Assembly (NCBI RefSeq): GCF_006351965.1
Contig: NZ_CP040932.1
Span: 2,976,001 to 3,040,000 of the forward strand
Origin: Oceanicola sp. D3
Lineage (GTDB): Bacteria > Pseudomonadota > Alphaproteobacteria > Rhodobacterales > Rhodobacteraceae
DNA length: 64,000 nt
Reading direction: 5' to 3'
How positions within the stretch are numbered: position 1 is the first letter of the stretch; the number at the start of each line of letters is the position of its first letter. Positions 35,265 through 44,079 of the stretch are shown one piece after another. Both the position numbers and the translations under genes were made by a program. The notes under the pieces are model-generated. The model ran no database searches. It saw nothing but the letters and a program-made list of their open reading frames with translations, and was not told the DNA's origin.

Positions 35265-35273
35265 TTATCCACA
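35265..35273 (+). promoter_or_regulatory. DnaA box TTATCCACA upstream of nrdR
   Basis: An exact match to the DnaA consensus TTATCCACA lies 45 bp before the nrdR ATG. A single box is compatible with DnaA acting as a transcription factor, which it does at several ribonucleotide reductase-related promoters in bacteria. Chance occurrence of a 9-mer in 64 kb is not negligible. Confidence 0.45.
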
Positions 35274-35375
35274 GGCACTATAGGGCAGCCCCCAGAGTTT
35301 GGGTAGCCTAAACCGCTTGCCCCCATATGCTGCTGTGCGAACGCAGCATGAAACCGTGTTAACCACGTCACAACC

Positions 35376-35403
35376 CATGCACATCCTATGCACAACCCAT
35401 GCA
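35376..35403 (-). promoter_or_regulatory. Phased triple TGCAT element, copy 2 (function unknown)
   Basis: The complement contains the same arrangement as 7577-7604: three TGCAT cores at 11-bp spacing (ATGCA starts at 35377, 35388 and 35399 on the plus strand) and the block TTGTGCATAGGA. It lies about 155-185 bp upstream of nrdR, reading toward it, with a GCTGC-N10-GCAGC hairpin shortly downstream. The shared 28-bp pattern argues for one DNA-binding protein. Confidence 0.5.
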
Positions 35404-35429
35404 TATCGCGGTGCAGCGCAGCGCTGCCG

Positions 35430-35846
35430 TTAACCTTGAGAGAAATGCGCCGCGACCTCGCGGCGATGTGGTGCCGCGCGATGCTCGAACAGGTAGATCC
35501 CCTGCCAGGTGCCCAACCGCATCCGCCCCGCCTCCACCGGGATCTGCAGTGACACCGGCAACAGCGTCGCCTTGATGTGGGCAGGCATGTCGTCGGGCCC
35601 CTCCAGCGTGTGGGTGAGATAGGCCATCGAATAATCGTCAGCGGGCGGCACGAGGCGGTGGAAGAATTCCATGAGGTCCACCTGCACATCCGGGTCAGCG
35701 TTTTCCTGAATGAGCAACGAGCAGGAGGTGTGGCGCACCATCAGCGTCAGCAGCCCATCGCCCGCGCCCTTGAGCCAGCGGGCGACATCATCGGTGAACA
35801 TGGTCAGGCCGGGGCCTCGGGTGGCGATGGTAAAGGTGGTTTGCAT
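35430..35846 (-). CDS. yjbQ: YjbQ family secondary thiamine-phosphate synthase-like protein
   Basis: A 138-residue UPF0047 protein. Motifs are GLLTLMVRHTSCSLLIQENAD, HRLVPPADDYSMAY, HTLEGPDDMPAHIKATLL and GTWQGIYLFEHR; the conserved His and Glu residues form a metal or substrate pocket. Enzyme activity (thiamine-phosphate formation) is weak and its true role is unsure. The start MQTTFTIATRG at 35846 matches the family; a longer upstream frame does not. Confidence 0.9.
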   Translation of the reverse strand: MQTTFTIATRGPGLTMFTDDVARWLKGAGDGLLTLMVRHTSCSLLIQENADPDVQVDLMEFFHRLVPPADDYSMAYLTHTLEGPDDMPAHIKATLLPVSLQIPVEAGRMRLGTWQGIYLFEHRAAPHRREVAAHFSQG

Positions 35847-35945
35847 GAGCGCGAGGATGCGCGGGCTGACGATTGGGCGCAACCTTGTGACGGATTTTGC
35901 CGCCCGGCGCGTTACATAGTGACTGACCACGCCGAGGAGACCGCC

Positions 35946-36608
35946 ATGACAGCCATCAACCGCCGCCATCTACTTGCCACGCTCGCCGCCATGCCGCTTT
36001 CAGCACTGGCAGCGCGAAGGGCGCTTGCGCAGGAAGGTGGGTTGATTACCGGCAATGTCTGCATGGTGCAGCGCGAAACAACCGAGGGGCCTTATTACAT
36101 TGACCCGGGATTGATCCGGGGTGACGTGACTGAGGGCCTGCCAGGGCTGCCATTGGCGTTGGCGTTGCAGGTGGTGGATGCCGGATGCACGCCGATAGAA
36201 GGTGCTCGGGTGGATATTTGGCATTGCGATGCTGAAGGGCGCTACTCGGGCTATGCGCGCGAGCAGACAGCGGGAGAGACCTTTTTGCGCGGCACGCAGG
36301 TCACTGGCAACGATGGCGTTGCGAAGTTTTCTACCATTTACCCCGGTTGGTATCCGGGGCGGGCGGTGCATGTGCACTACAAGGTGTGGCTGAACGCACG
36401 GGAGGTTCTGACGTCACAGATCTTCTTCCCCGAGACCGTTTCAGACCAAGTGTTCAGCAAGGTTTCGGCGTATGGGGGACGTGGCGAGCGGGACCGCAAG
36501 AACGGAAACGACAGGATCGCTCAACGGGCGGGCCGTGGCGCTGTGGCGGAGGTGGCGAATGCGCGGCGGGGTTTGCAGGCCAGTTTGGTGGCGGGCGTGG
36601 CGGGATAA
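35946..36608 (+). CDS. Exported intradiol ring-cleavage dioxygenase family protein
   Basis: A 220-residue protein with a long signal sequence (NRRHLLATLAAMPLSALAARRALA) whose RR may make it a Tat substrate. The dioxygenase domain begins ETTEGPYYIDPGLIRGD and includes IEGARVDIWHCDAEGRYSGY, with likely iron ligands Tyr in GPYY and YPGWYPGRAVHVHYK plus the two His. The family includes protocatechuate 3,4-dioxygenase, but exported members are poorly characterised. Divergent from yjbQ. Confidence 0.87.
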   Translation: MTAINRRHLLATLAAMPLSALAARRALAQEGGLITGNVCMVQRETTEGPYYIDPGLIRGDVTEGLPGLPLALALQVVDAGCTPIEGARVDIWHCDAEGRYSGYAREQTAGETFLRGTQVTGNDGVAKFSTIYPGWYPGRAVHVHYKVWLNAREVLTSQIFFPETVSDQVFSKVSAYGGRGERDRKNGNDRIAQRAGRGAVAEVANARRGLQASLVAGVAG

Positions 36609-36620
36609 GTCCGGGCCCGG

Positions 36621-36929
36621 TCAGGAGCCGGGCACGGGGCGCGAGCGCGGCTCTGTTACGCAGGTGGCCACGGGCAGCGCCGGGGCTTGCTCGGCGTCCA
36701 TGGCAACGCGGGTTTCCGGGGCACCTTGAGGAACGGCGACCGGGGCGCCGGTGACCATCGCCAGCGTCGCTTGGCAGCGGCTCAGGTCTTCTGGCGCAAC
36801 GACGATTTCAACGACCTCTTCGGTCGGCATGCCGGGATCGTCGGGGTAATCAATGAATGGGCTCGCGGCGGCAGAGCTTGCGGCAGCGGCGGTCGCGAGG
36901 GCGATCAGGAGGGGAGCTATCTGTTTCAT
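36621..36929 (-). CDS. Small secreted protein of unknown function
   Basis: A 102-residue protein. The Sec signal is MKQIAPLLIALATAAAASSA, followed by an acidic mature part with two Cys (SRCQATL and ATCVTE). No family is recognised. It is convergent with the dioxygenase gene, 12 bp away. Confidence 0.6.
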   Translation of the reverse strand: MKQIAPLLIALATAAAASSAAASPFIDYPDDPGMPTEEVVEIVVAPEDLSRCQATLAMVTGAPVAVPQGAPETRVAMDAEQAPALPVATCVTEPRSRPVPGS

Positions 36930-36989
36930 GTCGCAGGAGAAACTCCGCCCGGCAGGCGGAGGTTCCATGCGCAGGAAACCGTGACAGGC

Positions 36990-37370
36990 TCAGTTTTGGA
37001 TATCGTCACCGCAAAGCGAGCGGGCATGGGCGACAGACACTGCCTCGCCTTGACGCGATGCCTTGAGGAAAATCCCGTGATCGGGCGACGCGCCCGGATC
37101 AAGCCGGAAGCCCACGGTTTCGCCACCCGGCCCGAAAACCCGGCCGCTGCGCGGGGTGGTGACAACCACGGTATCGGCTGGTTGCGCGCCGAGGCGGTCT
37201 AGCGCGTAGGTGGCTGCCGCGCAAAAAATGCCCGGGCTACCCGCGCCCGCCAAGGGGTGGACGACAATGGATTGCGGCCCGCCATCCACGCGGTAGCCAT
37301 TGGGAGCCATCCAGCTGCCCGCAAGCGCTGGCGTGGCAAAGAACGCGGCAAGAAGTGCGAGGCGGCGCAT
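36990..37370 (-). CDS. Small secreted protein of unknown function
   Basis: A 126-residue protein. A good Shine-Dalgarno (AAAGGA) precedes the ATG at 37370, and MRRLALLAAFFATPALA is a Sec signal peptide. The mature region contains FCAAATYALDRLGAQP and GRVFGPGGETVGFRLDP and a C-terminal Cys. I recognise no domain. It lies between two other exported proteins on the same strand. Confidence 0.65.
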   Translation of the reverse strand: MRRLALLAAFFATPALAGSWMAPNGYRVDGGPQSIVVHPLAGAGSPGIFCAAATYALDRLGAQPADTVVVTTPRSGRVFGPGGETVGFRLDPGASPDHGIFLKASRQGEAVSVAHARSLCGDDIQN

Positions 37371-37432
37371 GAGATGTCCTTTCATTCGTTGAGCACAGGA
37401 TAGCTTAGCGAGACCAATTCGCACAGGGGGCA

Positions 37433-38356
37433 TCACGGTGACGTGCAGCGGGACCACAAGAACCCGCCGAAGCAGAGGTTTTCAGCGGCCAAGGCGGCAT
37501 CCAGTGCGCCGAAATCAACGGTGCTGCTGCCCGGGTCGCAATCAAGCACCGCCAGCGCGCTGTCACCCTGCACAACTTCGACCCCTGCGCCACTTGAGCT
37601 GGCCCAGAGCGCGTAGCCTGTTTTGCCATTCCAGAAGGTCGCGATGGACTGTCCTGCCGGATGTTGCGCGGCGGGTGTGTATTCAAACCCATCAAGCGGG
37701 GCCGTCAGCGCCAGTTCGGGGGCTGCCCCTGCCGGGCCATAGCTGTAGTGCGCACCATTGGGGCCGACGCAGCCCGCAACCTGCTTGGCGCCGCGACCGG
37801 TTGTGCAGGCCAGAAACGGGCGGCTGCCTGGCTGGCATGCGGCGGGTGCCGGGGACGCCGCCGGTTCGGCGCAGCTTTGCCATGAGAAATCCTGCCAGCA
37901 TTGGCCGATTTCTGCCTTGGCCTCATAGAGCCCTTGGTAATTGGCGGAGATGGAGCCCGGATCACATTGCAAGTCTGCCAATGTCTCCTCGCCCCGGGTC
38001 ACGGTGACCCCGGCAGAAGGCGGATCGCCTCCCGGGTCACGGTCGATCCGGTGCCAGACGGAATATTGCACATCGCCGTTGTGATAGTTGACCTCTTCCC
38101 AGATCGAACTGCCCACGCCGGCCCATGGGATATAATCCAGTTGGGTCAGCGGCACCGAAAGGACCAGCTCCGGCTCGCCGCCCGCAGGCCCGTATTGGTA
38201 GCCCGCATCGCCCGGCCCCCAGCAGCCGCGCAACTCCTTGGCACCGCCATTCACGGTGCACATCAGGAAACTCTCGGCGCGAGTGATGCAATCTGCCGTG
38301 GCGGCGGGCGCGAGCAGGAGAAGGGCGGCAGCGGAAAGCGGCGCAACGCGAAACAT
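37433..38356 (-). CDS. Secreted protein with two tandem Cys-rich repeats
   Basis: A 307-residue protein with a Sec signal (MFRVAPLSAAALLLLAP). The mature part is a tandem duplication of about 130 residues. Repeat 1 (about 22-160): FLMCTVNGGAKELRGCWGPG, YQYGPAGGEPELVLSVPL and DLQCDPGS, ending WQSC. Repeat 2 (about 175-305): FLACTTGRGAKQVAGCVGPN, YSYGPAGAAPELALTAPL and LDCDPGSS, ending WSRC. Five or six Cys per repeat align. I know no named domain with this pattern. Confidence 0.75.
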   Translation of the reverse strand: MFRVAPLSAAALLLLAPAATADCITRAESFLMCTVNGGAKELRGCWGPGDAGYQYGPAGGEPELVLSVPLTQLDYIPWAGVGSSIWEEVNYHNGDVQYSVWHRIDRDPGGDPPSAGVTVTRGEETLADLQCDPGSISANYQGLYEAKAEIGQCWQDFSWQSCAEPAASPAPAACQPGSRPFLACTTGRGAKQVAGCVGPNGAHYSYGPAGAAPELALTAPLDGFEYTPAAQHPAGQSIATFWNGKTGYALWASSSGAGVEVVQGDSALAVLDCDPGSSTVDFGALDAALAAENLCFGGFLWSRCTSP

Positions 38357-38542
38357 GGCAAGGGCCTTTCGGGGTAATCGGATCAAGACAATGCGGCTAG
38401 TTTCGGCCATGTTCTGGCAGTTGGTCAAGCTGGAGAGAGCCCGCCTGGCTGCGATGACTGGTGACGCGGCCGCCGCGAAGGCCTGACCCGCTGCGGGCCG
38501 CAGCGCCAACCACAATTGGGAGGCCTAGCGCGGACAGGGGCA

Positions 38543-38992
38543 CTACGGGGCGTCGAGGAAGCGGGCGCGAATGTCGGGCGTGGGCAGATAGCAGCTATCG
38601 CGCCGTCCGAAGAGCCGGAAGCGGTTGCGGGCCACCAGCCGGTAGAGCGGGCGTTTTATTGGGCCGGGCAGGAAGCGGCAGATGGCCAGCGCCCGCCAAG
38701 GCCAACCCAGGGCAGACATGGCGGCGGCGAAGGCGTCCATGTGGGTGTGGATGGTTCTGCCGGTTATCACGAGATTGCTTTCGAAGTCGTCCAGAGGCAT
38801 GCCGAGTGCCGCATAAAGCTTTTGGCCGAGGGCAGATTGCGCCGTTGCATAGCGGAAGTGCTGGGCATGGTCTTGCCCGAGCATGAACTGGAAGAAGCGG
38901 GTGCACAGAACGCAGTCTCCGTCAAAAACGATGATGTCATGGGGCGCGACGAGGGCGCGGAGTTCTTTTGGCAGGGCCTCTAGCGAGGTCAT
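38543..38992 (-). CDS. DCC-family (DUF393) thiol-disulfide oxidoreductase
   Basis: A 149-residue thioredoxin-like protein. The DxxCxxC motif is FDGDCVLC with Cys27 and Cys30. YRLVARNRFRLFGRRDSC near the C-terminus is the family signature. DUF393 proteins are predicted disulfide oxidoreductases of unknown substrate. It shares an ATGA overlap with the next gene upstream. Confidence 0.9.
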   Translation of the reverse strand: MTSLEALPKELRALVAPHDIIVFDGDCVLCTRFFQFMLGQDHAQHFRYATAQSALGQKLYAALGMPLDDFESNLVITGRTIHTHMDAFAAAMSALGWPWRALAICRFLPGPIKRPLYRLVARNRFRLFGRRDSCYLPTPDIRARFLDAP

Positions 38993-39411
38993 ACGGCGAG
39001 TTCTGCCATAAGCGCCCGAAAGGGGGCATCATGGCGGGCCAGCCAGCGCAGGAACGCTTGCCGACGGGGCCAGTTGGGCTTTGCCATGCGCGACAGCCAT
39101 ACGCCGTTTACCGCCGCCATGCCGTGGGCTTGCGCCAATTGGCGTGGGCGGGGCAGCACCCTTTGGCCCCAGACCGCCTGAAAATGCGCCAGCTCTTCGA
39201 GCGAGGTGAAGAGATACTCGGCCCTGCCCTCCTCCACCCGCCACACTGCCCGCAACCCGGGGCGGGCCAGCCTTGGGCGGGGCGGGGTATAGTGCGCGGC
39301 CTCAAACCAAGGGCAGGGCCGCCCCTGCGCCCTGCGCGGGCGGTGCACCATGAAGGTGAGCCGGGTTGCGAAATGGTCGGCCCGGAAGATAATTTCGGCG
39401 CGGCGGGCCAT
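38989..39411 (-). CDS. Conserved hypothetical protein
   Basis: A 140-residue soluble protein starting MARRAEIIFRADHFATRL. It has the segments RVEEGRAEYLFTSLEELAHF and MAKPNWPRRQAFLRWLARHD; no membrane or signal segments. Its stop overlaps the DUF393 start (ATGA), so the two are co-translated and may act together. Family not recognised. Confidence 0.65.
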   Translation of the reverse strand: MARRAEIIFRADHFATRLTFMVHRPRRAQGRPCPWFEAAHYTPPRPRLARPGLRAVWRVEEGRAEYLFTSLEELAHFQAVWGQRVLPRPRQLAQAHGMAAVNGVWLSRMAKPNWPRRQAFLRWLARHDAPFRALMAELAV

Positions 39412-39517
39412 GGGCAGAGCCTTGCCTGCGCGTTCTCGATGGTCAAGCCTCACTCGCCGCTTGCCTCGCCTGAACCGCCCGCTAAGATTGGCCCGTCATG
39501 GGCAAAGCAGTACCCAC

Positions 39518-41308
39518 ATGGACCTGATCACTTTCGCCCCGCCTTGGGACGCCGTTTTTGCGCTGGCTGTTGTGGGCGCGATGTTCATCCTGTTCATCCG
39601 AGAGAGCTTTCCGCCGGAGGTTGTGGCCATTCTCGGCGTGTCCGTACTGCTGCTTTCAGGCGTGCTGCCCTACAATGACGCCCGCGAAGTTTTGGCCAAC
39701 CCGGCGCCCTGGACGATTGCCGCGATGTTCCTTGTCATGGGGGCTTTGGTTCGCACCGGTGCGCTTGACTGGTTTACGCAGGTGGCCGACCGCAATGCCG
39801 CCACCCGGCCTGCGCTGGCCGTGGGGGCGATGATTGCCTTCGTGGTGATCGCCTCGGCCTTTGTATCGAACACGCCGGTTGTGGTGGTGATGATCCCGGT
39901 ATTCGTTCAGCTCGCGCGGACCATGAAGGTTTCGGCCTCAAAGTTGCTGATCCCGCTTTCCTATGCTGCCATCCTTGGCGGCACGCTTACCCTTATCGGC
40001 ACCTCCACAAACCTGCTGGTCGATGGTGTGGCCCGTGCCAACGGGCTTGATCCCTTCGGGATCTTCGAGGTCACCCCGCTGGCCGTGGTGTTGGTGATCT
40101 ACGGAATGATCTACCTGCGCTACATCGCGCCCCGCATTCTGCCGGACCGGGCCAGCATGGCCAACCTGCTCTCGGGCGGAGACTCGGCGCGGCGCAAGTT
40201 CTTCACCGAGGTCGCCCTGCCAGAAGACAGCCCGCTGATCGGGCAGAAACCCGGCGAGGTGGATGCTTTCAAGCGCGAGGGCGTGCGCCTGATCGACGTG
40301 CTGCGTGGCGATGCCTCGCTGCGGCGCAACATGGGGGACGTGGTGCTGGAAGCGGGGGACCGCGTGGTGCTGCGCAGCCAAATGTCGGAGCTTCTCAGCC
40401 TGCAGGAGAGCAAGCACGTACGGATGGTCGACAAGCTCTCATCGGTGGAGACCTCCACCGTTGAGGTGCTCATCACCCCCGGTGCCCGCATGGTGGGGCG
40501 CTCGCTTGGGGCGCTGCGTTTGCGCCGCCGCTATGGTGTTTATCCGCTGGCCGTGCACCGGCGAAACCAGAACATCGGGCGCCAGCTTGATGACCTTGTG
40601 GTGCGGGTGGGCGACACGCTGCTGCTGGAAGGCGCGCCAGAGGATATTCAGCGGCTGGCTGCTGATATGGACCTCGTCGATGTTGCCGCGCCGACGGGCC
40701 GGGCCTTTCGCCGGCAGAAGGCTCCGATTGCCATCGTCGCCCTGCTCGGCATCGTCGGGCTGGCTGCCTTCGGCCTTGCGCCCATTCTCGCGCTCTCCAT
40801 CTTTGCGGTTGCGCTGGTGTTCGGCACCCGGTGCATTGACGCCGATGAGGCCTTTTCCTTCATCGACGGGCGGCTGCTGGCGCTGATCTTTTCGATGCTC
40901 GCGGTGGGGGCCGCGCTTGAGGCTTCGGGCGCCGTAACGCTGATTGTTGCCGCCATTGCACCGGCGCTGGAGACGCTTCCGCCCTTCTTCATCGTCTGGG
41001 CGATCTACCTTCTCACCTCGCTCCTCACCGAACTGGTCTCGAACAACGCGGTGGCCGTTGTTGTGACCCCTATCGCAATCGGGCTCGCCACGGCGCTGGG
41101 ATATGACCCGCGCCCGCTGGTGATTGCGGTCATGGTTGCGGCCTCGGCCAGCTTCGCCACGCCAATCGGCTATCAGACCAACATGCTGGTCTATGGCCCG
41201 GGCGGCTACCGTTTTACCGACTTCATGAAGGTGGGCATCCCGCTCAACATCACCATCGGCTTGCTGGCCTCGGCACTGATCCCGCTGATGTGGCCGCTTG
41301 TGCCTTGA
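39518..41308 (+). CDS. SLC13/DASS-family anion permease with two TrkA_C domains
   Basis: A 596-residue secondary transporter. Two membrane halves (about 1-210 and 395-596) flank two TrkA_C/RCK_C domains (about 220-295 and 310-385). Family signatures include SNTPVVVVMIPVF, TLIGTSTNLLVDG and the repeat TELVSNNAVAVVVTPIAI with ATPIGYQTNMLV. Likely substrates are sulfate, dicarboxylates or related anions, probably Na+-coupled. It stands alone. Confidence 0.9.
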   Translation: MDLITFAPPWDAVFALAVVGAMFILFIRESFPPEVVAILGVSVLLLSGVLPYNDAREVLANPAPWTIAAMFLVMGALVRTGALDWFTQVADRNAATRPALAVGAMIAFVVIASAFVSNTPVVVVMIPVFVQLARTMKVSASKLLIPLSYAAILGGTLTLIGTSTNLLVDGVARANGLDPFGIFEVTPLAVVLVIYGMIYLRYIAPRILPDRASMANLLSGGDSARRKFFTEVALPEDSPLIGQKPGEVDAFKREGVRLIDVLRGDASLRRNMGDVVLEAGDRVVLRSQMSELLSLQESKHVRMVDKLSSVETSTVEVLITPGARMVGRSLGALRLRRRYGVYPLAVHRRNQNIGRQLDDLVVRVGDTLLLEGAPEDIQRLAADMDLVDVAAPTGRAFRRQKAPIAIVALLGIVGLAAFGLAPILALSIFAVALVFGTRCIDADEAFSFIDGRLLALIFSMLAVGAALEASGAVTLIVAAIAPALETLPPFFIVWAIYLLTSLLTELVSNNAVAVVVTPIAIGLATALGYDPRPLVIAVMVAASASFATPIGYQTNMLVYGPGGYRFTDFMKVGIPLNITIGLLASALIPLMWPLVP

Positions 41309-41335
41309 CCTAAAGTTAGGTTGAGACTTCATCAA
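41305..41335 (+). promoter_or_regulatory. MerR/SoxR-like promoter overlapping the permease stop
   Basis: TTGACC (41305-41310) followed by the dyad ACCTAA-AG-TTAGGT (41308-41321) and a 19-bp spacing to a weak -10 (CATCAA, 41330). A dyad in an overlong spacer is the layout used by MerR-family activators. No MerR-family gene is in the window. Confidence 0.4.
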
Positions 41336-41364
41336 TGGGCCTCTAGATCGAATCGGAGGCCCTC

Positions 41365-41466
41365 ATGCCAGCCACGCGTCCCTTCTCCCCACCCGAACCG
41401 CTCGCCAGCCAGTTTGACGGCATCCGCTTGCCTTGCCCGCCATGGGCGACCGGCCGAGGCAAATAG
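41365..41466 (+). CDS. Possible 33-residue small protein
   Basis: A short frame (MPATRPFSPPEPLASQFDGI ...) begins after a strong GGAGG eight bases upstream and ends at TAG 41466, followed by a T-rich run. The MerR-like promoter 30-60 bp upstream fits transcription. The peptide has one Cys (LPCPPW) and no known family; it may be a leader or a decayed gene. Confidence 0.35.
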   Translation: MPATRPFSPPEPLASQFDGIRLPCPPWATGRGK

Positions 41467-41569
41467 TTTTTTTAGCGGGAGGTCATGCCCCGGGCGCGCG
41501 CGAGCAGCGCCCCGGCTCCTGACGCCTCGCCCCTTCCCAAGACCCGCAACGAAGCGTAAAGCGTGACAG

Positions 41570-42799
41570 ATGCATACGATCCCTCTCCGCGAGGCACATC
41601 GCCTCCCGCGTTGGCGCCAGCCGATTACCCTGCTCTTCCTGATGGCCGTGGCGATGCCGCTGGCCTTTGCCACTTGGTCGGCGCTGCTGAACAACTTCGT
41701 TATCGAGGTTGCCGGGTTTGACGGGCGCGATATTGGGCTGCTGCATACCGTGCGAGAGATCCCCGGCTTTCTGGCCATCGGAGTGATCGCGCTGATCATC
41801 TTTATCCGCGAGCAGGTGTTGGGCCTAATCTCGCTGGTTCTGTTGGGCGTGGCCACCGCGCTGACGGCCCAGTTTCCCAGCCTTGGTGGAATTCTGACGA
41901 TCACGATGCTCTCGTCGATCGGGTTTCACTACTACGAAACCGTCAACCAATCTCTCCAGCTGCAGTTTCTCAAGATCGAGCGCGCGCCGCAGATGCTCGG
42001 CTGGCTGCTGGCGGCAGGCTCGGCCTCTACGCTGGTGGCCTATGCGCTTATCGTGATGACTTGGGAGAGCTTCGATCTTTCCTATTCCTTCGTCTATTGG
42101 GTCTCGGGTGGGCTCTGCACGGCCATCGCCCTCTTCTGCCTCATCGCCTACCCGCGCTTTGAGGGCGAGCATCGGCAGAACACGCGGATGGTGCTGCGGC
42201 GGCGCTACTGGCTTTACTATGCGCTGCAGTTTTTCGCCGGGGCGCGGCGGCAAATTTTCGTCGTCTTCGCGGGCTTCATGATGGTGGAGCGCTTCGGCTT
42301 CGAGGTGCACGAGATCACTGCGCTTTTTCTGCTCAACCTCGTGGCCAACATGATTTTTGCACCGTTGATGGGACGGCTCGTGGGCCGCTGGGGAGAACGC
42401 AACGCGCTGATCTTTGAGTATAGCGGCTTGGTGATCGTGTTTACGCTCTATGGCGGCATCTACTGGTTTGGCTGGGGCGTGGTGCTGGCGGCCACGCTCT
42501 ACGTGATTGACCACGTTTTCTTCGCCCTCGCGCTGGCGCTGAAGACCTACTTTCAGAAGATCGCGGACCCGGCCGACATTGCCCCTACTGCTGCCGTGGC
42601 CTTCACCATCAACCACATCGCCGCAGTCTTCCTTCCGGCACTGCTGGGCTACCTCTGGGTGGTCTCGCCCGGCGCGGTTTTTGGCCTCGCCTCGGGGATC
42701 GCTTGCGGCTCGCTGGTGCTGGCCACACTTATCCCCCGACATCCCGCCCCCGGGCATGAAACGCGTCTTTCCCCCAAGCTGGCAACCGCCGCCGAGTAA
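41570..42799 (+). CDS. Major facilitator superfamily transporter
   Basis: A 409-residue carrier with twelve predicted membrane helices. Signatures include LLNNFVIEVAGFDGRDIGLL after TM1, the loop after TM2-3 (REQVLGLISLVLLGVATALT) and the second half beginning at RRRYWLYYALQFFAGARRQI. Substrate unknown. The ATG is at 41570 with no strong Shine-Dalgarno; a GTG at 41563 is out of frame. Confidence 0.85.
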   Translation: MHTIPLREAHRLPRWRQPITLLFLMAVAMPLAFATWSALLNNFVIEVAGFDGRDIGLLHTVREIPGFLAIGVIALIIFIREQVLGLISLVLLGVATALTAQFPSLGGILTITMLSSIGFHYYETVNQSLQLQFLKIERAPQMLGWLLAAGSASTLVAYALIVMTWESFDLSYSFVYWVSGGLCTAIALFCLIAYPRFEGEHRQNTRMVLRRRYWLYYALQFFAGARRQIFVVFAGFMMVERFGFEVHEITALFLLNLVANMIFAPLMGRLVGRWGERNALIFEYSGLVIVFTLYGGIYWFGWGVVLAATLYVIDHVFFALALALKTYFQKIADPADIAPTAAVAFTINHIAAVFLPALLGYLWVVSPGAVFGLASGIACGSLVLATLIPRHPAPGHETRLSPKLATAAE

Positions 42800-42883
42800 C
42801 GATCTTGGCAAATGACATGAAGTCGAGCGCCCAGATACTATATCATCGGACAAAAGCACCCGAAGGGAATCGAGGACTCGACA

Positions 42884-43537
42884 ATGTTCGGATTTGGACG
42901 TGACAAGGGAACGATGATCGGCGAAGGCGAAGCACTGCCGGGCCGGATTGCCCCAATCCCCACCGCAACCCACCACCACCTGACCGGCGCCCCGCTTACC
43001 CGCGAGGTGCCCGAGGGCCAGGAAGCGGCAATGTTTGGCATGGGCTGCTTCTGGGGCGTGGAACGCCTGTTTTGGCAGATTCCGGGGGTGGAGCTAACGA
43101 TGGTTGGCTACGCGGGCGGTTTCACGCCGAACCCGACTTATGACGAGGTTTGCACCGGGATGACCGGCCACAACGAAGTGGTGCGGCTGCATTTTGACCC
43201 GGCCCGCGTGAGCTATGACGCGCTGCTCGCCGCCTTCTGGGAGGGCCACAACCCGACGCAGGGGATGCGGCAGGGCAATGACAGGGGCACGCAATATCGC
43301 TCGGGCATCTACGCCTTCAGCGACTCACAGAAGGCGGCGGCCACCGCCTCGAAGGAGGCGTATCAGGCGGCGCTTGATGCGCAGGGGCTGGGGCGGATCA
43401 CCACCGAGATCTTGCTGGCACCGGACTTCTACTTTGCCGAGGACTATCATCAGCAGTACCTCGCCAAAAATCCGGGCGGCTACTGCGGGCTGGGTGGCAC
43501 GGGTGTTAGCTGTCCGGTCGGTCTTGGCGCGCGATGA
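42884..43537 (+). CDS. msrA: Peptide-methionine (S)-S-oxide reductase MsrA
   Basis: Repairs oxidised methionine in proteins. The 217-residue protein has the catalytic GCFWGVE (Cys55), [20 protein letters not shown] and the [12 protein letters not shown] motif; the resolving Cys are near the end ([13 protein letters not shown]). The 45-residue N-terminal extension is usual in Rhodobacteraceae. Its stop overlaps the acetyltransferase start by four bases. Confidence 0.96.
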   Translation: MFGFGRDKGTMIGEGEALPGRIAPIPTATHHHLTGAPLTREVPEGQEAAMFGMGCFWGVERLFWQIPGVELTMVGYAGGFTPNPTYDEVCTGMTGHNEVVRLHFDPARVSYDALLAAFWEGHNPTQGMRQGNDRGTQYRSGIYAFSDSQKAAATASKEAYQAALDAQGLGRITTEILLAPDFYFAEDYHQQYLAKNPGGYCGLGGTGVSCPVGLGAR

Positions 43538-44079
43538 CCAATGCCCTGCCGGGCGTCGAGAATGGGGCTTGGTATAACTGCATGACAGCAGAGCTCGGCG
43601 CGCTGCGCGATGCTGCGCGGCTGGCCTGCCACGAGCACGCGACGATGGCACCGGGCCTGCGCGGTGCCTGTGGCCCACAACTCCGCGCGCTCTTCGGCAA
43701 TATCGGCACGGGCTGCTTTATCGAAGCGCCTTTTCATGTGGCCTATGGGGTGAATCTGCACCTTGAGGAGGGCGTTTATATCAACGCCTTCTGCACCATT
43801 CTGGACACCGCACGCGTGGACATCGGGGCCCGGTCGCTGCTGGGCCCGGGCGTGCATATTTATTGCGCCGACCACCACCATGACGTTGAAGGCCGCAAGA
43901 AGGGGCTGGAGCGTGCGCTGCCTGTCAGCATAGGTCGCGAGGTTTGGATCGGTGGCCATGCCACGCTGCTGCCGGGGGTGGCCGTGGGTGACGGGGCGAT
44001 TGTGGCGGCCGGTGCGGTGGTGACCAAAGACGTAGCCCCCGGCGACACCGTGGCCGGTGTGCCCGCCACGCCGCGCTGA
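43534..44079 (+). CDS. Maltose/galactoside O-acetyltransferase-like hexapeptide enzyme
   Basis: A 181-residue left-handed beta-helix acetyltransferase. Motifs are the N-terminal [14 protein letters not shown] region, hexapeptide repeats ([20 protein letters not shown]), the active His in [13 protein letters not shown] and [20 protein letters not shown], then [17 protein letters not shown]. It is probably CoA-dependent and acts on a sugar. The ATGA overlap with msrA indicates one operon. Confidence 0.88.
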   Translation: MTNALPGVENGAWYNCMTAELGALRDAARLACHEHATMAPGLRGACGPQLRALFGNIGTGCFIEAPFHVAYGVNLHLEEGVYINAFCTILDTARVDIGARSLLGPGVHIYCADHHHDVEGRKKGLERALPVSIGREVWIGGHATLLPGVAVGDGAIVAAGAVVTKDVAPGDTVAGVPATPR

